NCBI GenBank assembly: GCA_021732245.1 | Contig: JAKFVJ010000437.1 | Location: 1-5,114 of the forward strand | Source: Candidatus Obscuribacterales bacterium | GTDB lineage: Bacteria > Cyanobacteriota > Vampirovibrionia > Obscuribacterales > Obscuribacteraceae | Direction: 5' to 3' | Length of the DNA: 5,114 nt | Shown here: positions 1-5,114 of the stretch, piece by piece | Numbering within the stretch: position 1 is the stretch's first letter | Layout: each line of letters opens with the position of its first letter | Program-made: the position numbers and the translations under genes | The notes under the pieces: generated by a model | Told to the model about the DNA's origin: nothing | The model's database searches: none | What the model saw: only the letters and a program-made list of their open reading frames with translations

Positions 1-1199
1 TTGGATCAGCTTTCAAGCCTTTTGTTTACTTAACAGGTTTTCTAAAAGGACAAATTACTCCTGAAACGATCATTGCTGATGAACCAATCACAATTAAGCA
101 AGGTTGGGGATTGCCTGATTGGTCACCGAAAGACTTTGACCACAAATTCATGGGTAAGATTACTGTCCGCAAGGCCCTTACGCTTTCTCGCAATGTACCG
201 GCTGTGCGCATTGGACAGATGGTCGGCATAGATAATGTAGTTGAAACAGCGCGACTAGCCGGTGTCACAACCAAGCTCGACAACAACTTGTCTCTTGCGC
301 TGGGAAGTTCAGCTGTTTCGCCTTTGGATATGGCGTCTGCTTATTCCACATTTGCACGCGCTGGAATTTCTATTCGCCCGCAAGTAGTTCGCCGCATAGA
401 AAATAATCGTGGTCAAACAATTCAGGTGTTCGAATCAAAAGTCGACAAAGCATTTGAGTCTCAGCCTGTGAGCACTCTTGTCGATATCATGCAGGATGTC
501 GTGAAGATGGGCACAGGCACACAAGCACGTCTAGCCGATAGACCGGTCGCCGGTAAAACAGGCACGGCAGACGAGGCAAAAGATATTTGGTTTATTGGTT
601 TCACTCCTGATTTAGTCACTGCAGTTTGGGGCGGCAATGACGACAATTTGCCTATACCGGGTACTTTTGTCACAGGCGGCACTGTCATGGCAAAAATCTG
701 GCGTGAGTATAACCAGGCTTATTACGAAAAATACCCGACACCTCCTGGTGCTTTCATGATTCCAACACCAGATAGTGGATTGAGTGGTGCCGAACAGGAG
801 TTGCTCAAAGAAGAAAACCTAGAGCCGCAAACAGCATTGCCAGGCATGGAAGAAATAAATAGACAACCGCAAGAAGCAAAACCAATGCAGCCGATGACTC
901 CGCAGCTTGATCAAATGCCGCAACCAGCTCCTGCACCGGATACGTCTTCCGTTCGCATAATTACACCTTCACCTGCGCCCAGTCGTGAGGCTCCACCGCC
1001 GGATGCAACCGGTGAGCCTTTAATAACACCGAGTGAGCCACGACCAAATTCGGAAGGCAGACCGGCTGGTTCTTTGCCGCAAACAGGACCTCGTGTAATT
1101 ATGCGCTTGCCAACTCAGCCTGAAAGCAAGATTTCTAATAGCGAATCCTCTGGAAATCGCAGTAATCAGCCTGCGGCCATTATGATGAAATTGCGCTAA
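1..1199 (+). CDS. Class A penicillin-binding protein (PBP1A type), C-terminal transpeptidase part; 5' end outside window
   Basis: Bifunctional peptidoglycan synthase of the cytoplasmic membrane whose outer domain cross-links stem peptides. Only the last 398 residues are visible, read from the codon at base 3; the glycosyltransferase domain and membrane anchor lie upstream. All three transpeptidase motifs are present: catalytic SxxK as SAFK (bases 6-17, within GSAFKPF), SxN as SRN (186-194) and KTG as KTGT (555-566, within VAGKTGTADEAKD). The family blocks SLALGSSAVSPLDMASAYSTFA and FIGFTPDLVTAVWGG support the call. The fold appears to end near KIWREYNQAYYEKYP. The final 150 or so residues (from about base 735) are a Pro/Gln/Ser/Glu-rich, probably disordered tail. 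The open frame extends well upstream of the TTG at 111, so that TTG is internal. No frameshift is seen. The choice among PBP1A, PBP1C and PBP2A-like subtypes is less certain than the class A assignment. Confidence 0.95.
   Translation, partial: GSAFKPFVYLTGFLKGQITPETIIADEPITIKQGWGLPDWSPKDFDHKFMGKITVRKALTLSRNVPAVRIGQMVGIDNVVETARLAGVTTKLDNNLSLALGSSAVSPLDMASAYSTFARAGISIRPQVVRRIENNRGQTIQVFESKVDKAFESQPVSTLVDIMQDVVKMGTGTQARLADRPVAGKTGTADEAKDIWFIGFTPDLVTAVWGGNDDNLPIPGTFVTGGTVMAKIWREYNQAYYEKYPTPPGAFMIPTPDSGLSGAEQELLKEENLEPQTALPGMEEINRQPQEAKPMQPMTPQLDQMPQPAPAPDTSSVRIITPSPAPSREAPPPDATGEPLITPSEPRPNSEGRPAGSLPQTGPRVIMRLPTQPESKISNSESSGNRSNQPAAIMMKLR
735..1196 (+). other. Proline-rich low-complexity C-terminal tail of the PBP
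   Basis: About 154 residues after the transpeptidase domain are dominated by Pro, Gln, Ser, Glu and Ala, with PAPAP and APPPD runs, and contain no recognisable domain. Short hydrophobic motifs recur in it: VRIITPSPAP, EPLITPSEP, PRVIMRLP and the terminal AAIMMKLR. Since the catalytic domain is outside the membrane, this tail should lie in the periplasm or wall. I infer a flexible linker or a docking segment for wall or envelope partners; the sequence does not prove either. Confidence 0.65.
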
Positions 1200-1219
1200 G
1201 ACTCGGGCTTCAAGTCTTA
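1197..1219 (+). terminator. Weak stem-loop overlapping the PBP stop codon, possible terminator
   Basis: TAAGACT (1197-1203) can pair with AGTCTTA (1213-1219), giving a 7-bp stem with a 9-base loop that includes the TAA stop. The stem is AT-rich and is followed by AATACATTTGGG rather than a run of T, so it lacks the signature of a strong intrinsic terminator. It may only mark the transcript end weakly, or be chance. Confidence 0.2.
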
Positions 1220-1225
1220 ATACAT

Positions 1226-1239
1226 TTGGGCATAGCCAA
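1226..1239. promoter_or_regulatory. Short inverted repeat, possible operator or hairpin
   Basis: TTGG (1226-1229) pairs with CCAA (1236-1239), and C1231 can pair with G1235 around an ATA loop, leaving G1230 bulged. It lies in the gap between the PBP gene and the three-gene operon, where a promoter would be expected. No clear sigma-70 -35/-10 pair with proper spacing could be found around it; TAAGAT at 1244-1249 is the best -10-like hexamer but lacks a good -35. No regulator can be assigned. Confidence 0.15.
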
Positions 1240-1276
1240 CTGCTAAGATCTGCACGATCTAATAGATGTAGGCGGA

Positions 1277-1298
1277 TCCTGGGCATTCTTGCCCCGGA
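1277..1298 (+). promoter_or_regulatory. GC-rich hairpin just before the operon's first ribosome binding site
   Basis: TCC (1277-1279) and GGGC (1281-1284) pair with GCCC (1291-1294) and GGA (1296-1298), giving 7 base pairs with one T/C mismatch and a 6-base loop ATTCTT. The stem ends three bases before the AGAAAGG ribosome binding site of the next gene. No T tract follows, so it is not a normal terminator. It could tune translation, protect the 5' end of the message or be a processing site; these are inferences from position. Confidence 0.3.
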
Positions 1299-1300
1299 CA

Positions 1301-1307
1301 AGAAAGG
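1301..1307 (+). promoter_or_regulatory. Ribosome binding site of the PEGA-like protein gene
   Basis: AGAAAGG is the only purine-rich, Shine-Dalgarno-like sequence before this gene. It lies 11 bases before ATG 1319 and 5 bases before the in-frame GTG 1313, so it allows either of these starts. It argues against the in-frame TTG at 1289, which lies upstream of it. Confidence 0.5.
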
Positions 1308-1318
1308 CAATTGTGACC

Positions 1319-1765
1319 ATGATGACGACGGAAAAGTCTTCCAGCGAATCTATAGAAGATGCCGGCCATATTGCTATTACACCCAAGTCATCACGTGCCG
1401 TAAAAATTTGGATAGCCCTGGTGATTGTTGTCCTCGCTGTATTGTGGTTTGAGACGCGCCACAACGTCGGGCAAAACTTCAACCTTTTTTTGAGTGGTGA
1501 AGCAGACACTGTCGGTTCAGAAATATTTGTAGACGGCAAGAGAGTTGGTGCCATGGTAGCCTCCGGTGATTCCGGTTTGGGCGGCGGTGCCTTTTGGACT
1601 CATATCAATGATGGTCCGCATTTGATAGAAGTTCGCAAAGCGGAATTTGCTACTTTCAGTAAACAAATAAACATGAGGCGCGAAGATTACATCGGCGTCA
1701 ATCTAAAGCCAAAAAAACACATTGAGGAAGGCGATCCCGAACTCGATGCACTCGGAGGGGACTAG
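1319..1765 (+). CDS. Small single-pass membrane protein with a PEGA-like extracytoplasmic domain
   Basis: This is a protein of 148 residues with no known name. The first 28 or so residues are polar and Ser/Glu-rich. One strong membrane segment follows (about 29-44, KIWIALVIVVLAVLWF). The C-terminal part resembles a PEGA domain: EIFVDGKRVGAM near 68-79, then DGPHLIEVRKAEFATFSKQI near 98-117, matching the family pattern of a VDGxxVG strand, a G-H-x-x-E-V-R-K strand and an aromatic-rich close. PEGA domains are small beta folds common in surface proteins, with no single known function. A Gly-rich segment (SGDSGLGGGAFW) sits where the usual PEGA has a short TP loop. The tail is acidic. Basic residues before the membrane segment suggest N-in topology. 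ATG 1319 was chosen for ribosome binding site spacing; GTG 1313 and ATG 1322 are alternatives. The stop is 2 bases before nupC, so the two genes are co-transcribed. Confidence 0.75.
   Translation: MMTTEKSSSESIEDAGHIAITPKSSRAVKIWIALVIVVLAVLWFETRHNVGQNFNLFLSGEADTVGSEIFVDGKRVGAMVASGDSGLGGGAFWTHINDGPHLIEVRKAEFATFSKQINMRREDYIGVNLKPKKHIEEGDPELDALGGD
1754..1760 (+). promoter_or_regulatory. Strong Shine-Dalgarno for nupC, fixing its GTG start
   Basis: GGAGGGG lies inside the last codons of the upstream gene, 7 bases before GTG 1768. This near-perfect match and spacing select GTG 1768 over the in-frame ATG 1795, which has no comparable site. It should give nupC strong translation in its own right. 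Confidence 0.8.
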
Positions 1766-1767
1766 TT

Positions 1768-3078
1768 GTGATTGTTGAGCCAAGCGCAGGCAAGATGGTG
1801 GGAATTCTAGGAATAGCTTCAATACTTGGACTGGCATATTTGATGTCCAACAACCGCAAGGCAATTAACCTGCGTTTAGTTATTAGCGGACTTATTTTGC
1901 AGCTGATCACTGCCGTTTTTGTTTTGAAGGTTGAGTTTGGACAAAAGCTCTTTCAGTCAATAGGCGATGTAGTGACTGCTGTCCTTGGTTATTCAGACAA
2001 AGGTGCAGGGTTTGTTTTCGGACCGCTAGTCAGCAAACCGGAAGTTCTAATTCAGATATTTGGACCAGGTTCGGATTACATATTTGGTTTTCGCGTCATT
2101 CCAACGATCATTTTTGTTTCTTGCTTGGTGAGTATTTCTTATCACCTGGGAATCATGCAGAGAATTGTTCAGGTAGTGGCTAGAGTAGTTGCTTTCGTGA
2201 TGGGAGCCTCCGGCGCTGAAGCTATATCCAATGCTGCCTCGATATTTGTCGGACAAGTGGAGGCTCAATTGTTGATTCGTCCTTATGTGGCAACTATGAC
2301 TATGTCCGAACTTCTTGCTGCAATGTCCGGTTCGATGGCGTGCGTTGCCGGTGGCGTCCTTGCCGTCTATATAGGAATGGGTATAAAGGCTTCATATCTG
2401 CTAACTGCTAGTTTGATGGCAGCACCAGGTGCTTTGGTTATTTCAAAAATAGTTTTTCCGGAAACAGAACACTCGAAGACTAAAGGCACAGTTGAAGTCG
2501 AAGTCAAAAAGACAAGCATCAATTTAATTGATGCAGCAGCTCACGGCGCTTCAGAAGGACTGCGCATTGGTTTAAATGTTGGTGCAATGCTAATTGCCTT
2601 TATCGCCCTTATCGCGATGACCGATGCCTGTCTTGGTTTTGTCGGTAGCAAACTTTATGAAGTCGGATTGCGCGCCGATGCTGTCGGTTTGAATCTTGCC
2701 ACCCTAAAGCTGCAGGACATCTTTGGTGTTCTCTTTTCACCAGTTGCGTGGCTTTTGGGAGTGCCTTGGGTCGATGCTCACACTGTTGGTCGCCTGATGG
2801 GTGAGAAGTTGACTATCAACGAGTTTGTCGCTTATTTGGACATGTCTTCAATATTAAAGGGCACAAGCGAGATACACATGGGTCACCAGGCAGAAACGAT
2901 TGCCACATTTGCTCTTTGTGGTTTTGCCAACTTTTCCTCTATCGCTATGCAAATTGGTGGCATCGGAGAAATTGCACCATCGCGCAGACATGATTTAGCA
3001 AAGCTTGGTATTAAGGCACTTATTTGCGGCACGCTGGCAAGTTATATGTCTGCTGCCATTGCAGGTTTGCTTATCTAA
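1768..3078 (+). CDS. nupC: Concentrative nucleoside transporter, NupC/CNT family
   Basis: An inner-membrane symporter of 436 residues that imports nucleosides using a sodium or proton gradient; the length is normal for bacterial CNTs. The N-terminus has the family SNNRKAINLR block (28-37). The first substrate hairpin reads EAISNAASIFVGQVEAQLLIRPY (151-173), with Q163 and E165 at the base-contacting positions. The second half carries NEFVAY (351-356) and ALCGFANFSSI (382-392). E352, N388 and S391 have the same spacing as the ribose-binding Glu332, Asn368 and Ser371 of Vibrio cholerae CNT. The usual GQTEAP motif is GQVEAQ here, so the middle Thr/Ser and the Pro are replaced. The end, GGIGEIAPSRRHDLAKLG, is also typical. 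GTG start with a strong ribosome binding site; 2 bases after the PEGA-like gene and 2 bases before cstA. The cation used and the nucleoside range cannot be read from the sequence. Confidence 0.95.
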   Translation: MIVEPSAGKMVGILGIASILGLAYLMSNNRKAINLRLVISGLILQLITAVFVLKVEFGQKLFQSIGDVVTAVLGYSDKGAGFVFGPLVSKPEVLIQIFGPGSDYIFGFRVIPTIIFVSCLVSISYHLGIMQRIVQVVARVVAFVMGASGAEAISNAASIFVGQVEAQLLIRPYVATMTMSELLAAMSGSMACVAGGVLAVYIGMGIKASYLLTASLMAAPGALVISKIVFPETEHSKTKGTVEVEVKKTSINLIDAAAHGASEGLRIGLNVGAMLIAFIALIAMTDACLGFVGSKLYEVGLRADAVGLNLATLKLQDIFGVLFSPVAWLLGVPWVDAHTVGRLMGEKLTINEFVAYLDMSSILKGTSEIHMGHQAETIATFALCGFANFSSIAMQIGGIGEIAPSRRHDLAKLGIKALICGTLASYMSAAIAGLLI

Positions 3079-3080
3079 CT

Positions 3081-5114
3081 ATGTCTTTTCCGAATGTAAT
3101 TAGAGGCGCCATTTGGGTGGCTATCGCAACTGTTGGTGCGGGCGCTCTTAGTCATATTGCTATAGTGCGAGGTGAAAGTATCAATGCTGCCTGGTTGCTG
3201 CTGGCGGCTCTTTGTACATTTGCTTGTGGTTATCGCTTTTACAGCAAGTTCATCGCTGAAAAGGTGTTTGCCCTTGATGATTCGCGAAAGACACCAGCTG
3301 TTGCAATTGATGATGGAAAAGATTATGTGCCGACTCACAAGTGGGTCTTGTTCGGACACCACTTTGCGGCAATTGCCGGAGCAGGTCCTTTGGTGGGTCC
3401 AATTCTTGCTGCACAATTCGGTTATTTGCCTGGGACTTTGTGGATAATTCTTGGAGTTGTACTTGCCGGTGCCGTACAAGACTTTGTTGTTCTTTGTGCT
3501 TCGATGCGCCGCAATGGCAAATCACTTGGTGCTATGGCTAAAGAAGAAATCGGGCCATTTGCAGGCGTACTGTCGTTGACAGCGATACTTCTAATCATGG
3601 TCATTTTGATGGCAGTTCTTGCCCTTGTCATAGTCAATGCATTGAAGGCTAGCCCATGGGGGGCGTTTACGTTGCTTATGACGGTGCCCATTGCAATTGT
3701 CGTTGGCATTTACATGCGCTCTATAAGACCAGGTAAAGTGCTTGAAGGATCAATTCTCGGTGTGTTGCTGACCGTTGCTGCCGTGATAGTGGGCAAGTAT
3801 GTTGCTGAAAATCCGGATCTCGCTCCATGGTTCACACTTACAGGTACCCAACTTTCTATCTCGATAATGATTTACGGATTTGTAGCCTCTGTTCTGCCTG
3901 TCTGGGTGCTGCTTGCGCCGCGTGATTATTTGTCTGCCTTCATCAAGATAGGGACGATTGGCCTATTGGGCGTAGGAATTTTTGCTCTTTGCCCAAATCT
4001 TTCAATGCCTGCATTGACCGTATTCACCAATGGGCAAGGACCCATATTCTTCGGCAGCATTTTTCCTTTCTGCTTTATCACGATAGCCTGCGGAGCAATT
4101 TCCGGATTCCACTCTTTGGTGTCCTCAGGCACGACTCCAAAGATGATTGCTAAGGAAAGTCATGCACGAGCAATCGGTTACGGCTCGATGCTCTGTGAAG
4201 CTTCCGTGGCGATAATGGCAATAATTGCCGCATGCGTTATTACGCCAGGCACTTACTTTGCCATCAATTCTCCCAAAGGTGTTGTTGGTGAAAGTCCTGT
4301 TGCCGCAGCCGGCATGATTTCCTCCTGGGGGTATCAAGTCTCAGCTGATGAAATGAGCAAATTGGCTGCTGATGTTGGAGAAAACAGTCTCTGGTCCCGC
4401 ACAGGCGGCGGACCAACGCTTGCCGTGGGCATGGCTCACATATTTTCCAAGGCTCTAACTCAATTTGGACTCGGTGCAAAAGAAGCGGCCAGTGGTCTGG
4501 CATTCTGGTATCACTTTGCCATAATGTTTGAGGCGCTTTTCATTCTTACTTGTCTGGATGCCGGCACAAGAGTGGGCAGATTTCTATTACAAGACTTCCT
4601 TGCATTGATTTGGAAACCGTTAGGCAAGACTGATTGGTATCCGGCTGTCATTTTGAGTTCTTTCCTGGTCGTAGCCGGCTGGGGTTATTTTCTCTATCAA
4701 GGTGTTATTGATCCATTAGGTGGCATCAACAGCTTGTGGCCGCTATTTGGCATTGCCAATCAGTTGTTGGCAGTTGTTGCCTTGTGCGTTGCTACAACTT
4801 GCATTATTCGCATGGGTAAGGCTCGCTATTGCTGGACTACACTTGCGCCGCTTGTCTGGCTTCTTTGCGTAACGACAACGGCCGCGGTGTTAAAGGTGAC
4901 CAGCGCCTCGCCGAAGCTTGGATTTTTGTCACATGCGCAAATGCTTGCGGATAAAATCCAATCCGGACTTGTGCCAGCCGCCGATATTGGCATGACTGAG
5001 ACCTTGATCTTCAATGATCGTCTCGATGCTGTTATGGCAGTTGCCTTTCTTGCCATGGTGTTTTTAATTGTTTTTGAAGCGGTTCGGTCCTGGTTTGGTA
5101 AGCCTAGACCACAC
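3081..5114 (+). CDS. cstA: Carbon starvation protein A (CstA family pyruvate/peptide transporter), 3' end outside window
   Basis: The frame is open from ATG 3081 to the window edge with no stop, giving 678 residues. The Escherichia coli protein is about 700 residues, so only a short C-terminus is probably missing. It is a polytopic inner-membrane transporter; family members take up pyruvate (CstA, BtsT) and have been linked to peptide use. The CstA blocks appear in order: DYVPTHKWVLFGHHFAAIAG (81-100) running on to AGPLVGPILAAQFGYLPGT, GAVQDFVVL (130-138), LAPRDYLSAF, ISGFHSLVSSGTTPK (340-354), FWYHFAIMFEALFILTCLD (475-493) followed by AGTR, and LWPLFGIANQLLA (552-564). The loop after the AINSP segment (about 394-413) looks shorter than in the E. 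coli protein. No clear Shine-Dalgarno precedes the ATG, which lies 2 bases after the nupC stop, so coupled translation is likely. In enterobacteria cstA responds to cAMP-CRP; no such site is evident here. Confidence 0.95.
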   Translation, partial: MSFPNVIRGAIWVAIATVGAGALSHIAIVRGESINAAWLLLAALCTFACGYRFYSKFIAEKVFALDDSRKTPAVAIDDGKDYVPTHKWVLFGHHFAAIAGAGPLVGPILAAQFGYLPGTLWIILGVVLAGAVQDFVVLCASMRRNGKSLGAMAKEEIGPFAGVLSLTAILLIMVILMAVLALVIVNALKASPWGAFTLLMTVPIAIVVGIYMRSIRPGKVLEGSILGVLLTVAAVIVGKYVAENPDLAPWFTLTGTQLSISIMIYGFVASVLPVWVLLAPRDYLSAFIKIGTIGLLGVGIFALCPNLSMPALTVFTNGQGPIFFGSIFPFCFITIACGAISGFHSLVSSGTTPKMIAKESHARAIGYGSMLCEASVAIMAIIAACVITPGTYFAINSPKGVVGESPVAAAGMISSWGYQVSADEMSKLAADVGENSLWSRTGGGPTLAVGMAHIFSKALTQFGLGAKEAASGLAFWYHFAIMFEALFILTCLDAGTRVGRFLLQDFLALIWKPLGKTDWYPAVILSSFLVVAGWGYFLYQGVIDPLGGINSLWPLFGIANQLLAVVALCVATTCIIRMGKARYCWTTLAPLVWLLCVTTTAAVLKVTSASPKLGFLSHAQMLADKIQSGLVPAADIGMTETLIFNDRLDAVMAVAFLAMVFLIVFEAVRSWFGKPRPH

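Noticed and set aside
26..286. Minus-strand open frame opposite the PBP gene
   Set aside because: It overlaps the conserved transpeptidase coding sequence, shows no recognisable domain and is best explained as a shadow frame.
111..1199. A complete gene starting at TTG 111
   Set aside because: The same frame is open back to the window edge and upstream encodes the catalytic SAFK motif of the transpeptidase, so TTG 111 is an internal codon of a gene cut by the window.
1246..1260. AGATC/GATCT inverted repeat as a stand-alone regulatory site
   Set aside because: Only 5 base pairs with a 5-base loop; too short to claim alone, so it is mentioned only as part of the hairpin cluster.
1289..1318. 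TTG 1289 as start of the PEGA-like protein
   Set aside because: It lies within the GC-rich hairpin and upstream of the only plausible ribosome binding site (1301-1307); ATG 1319 fits better.
1020..1554. Minus-strand open frames (1020-1310 and 1243-1554) spanning the intergenic gap
   Set aside because: They have no recognisable protein features and overlap the PBP tail and the PEGA-like gene, whose reading frames are supported by composition, membrane segment and spacing.
3075..3541. Several overlapping short open frames on both strands (3075-3479, 3172-3447, 3250-3525, 3341-3541)
   Set aside because: They all overlap the conserved N-terminal part of cstA, which reads continuously from 3081 with strong family motifs.

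Overview
This window is ordinary, densely coded bacterial chromosome. Four protein genes all lie on the + strand, and two of them run off the window edges. In order: the C-terminal part of a class A penicillin-binding protein (PBP1A type, 1-1199); a gap of about 120 bases rich in small inverted repeats (1200-1318); a small membrane-anchored protein with a PEGA-like domain (1319-1765); a concentrative nucleoside transporter of the NupC/CNT family (1768-3078); and a CstA-family carbon-starvation transporter (3081 to beyond 5114). No tRNA, rRNA, CRISPR array, insertion sequence or phage gene was seen, and no stretch over 300 bases lacks a gene.

The last three genes are separated by only 2 bases each, so they are almost certainly one transcript. 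The small membrane protein is followed by a GTG-started nupC with a very strong Shine-Dalgarno. nupC is followed by cstA, which has no obvious Shine-Dalgarno of its own and probably depends on coupling to nupC termination. NupC imports nucleosides with a cation gradient. CstA-family proteins import pyruvate and/or peptides during carbon limitation. The cluster therefore reads as a nutrient-scavenging unit. The role of the small protein is unknown. The PBP gene upstream concerns cell-wall synthesis and is probably a separate unit.

The organism makes peptidoglycan, has moderate GC by eye, and uses GTG as well as ATG starts. The PBP transpeptidase domain (SRNVPAV, SLALG, MASAYSTFA) has a cyanobacterial flavour to me. 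Together with the long proline-rich tail this would fit a Cyanobacteria relative such as the Melainabacteria/Vampirovibrionia, but that is a low-confidence guess from memory and not a demonstrated assignment.

I did not find a convincing new biological system. The points most worth a second look are the PEGA-like protein embedded in a transporter operon, the repeated hydrophobic motifs in the PBP tail, the altered substrate-site motif in NupC, and the cluster of hairpins before the operon.
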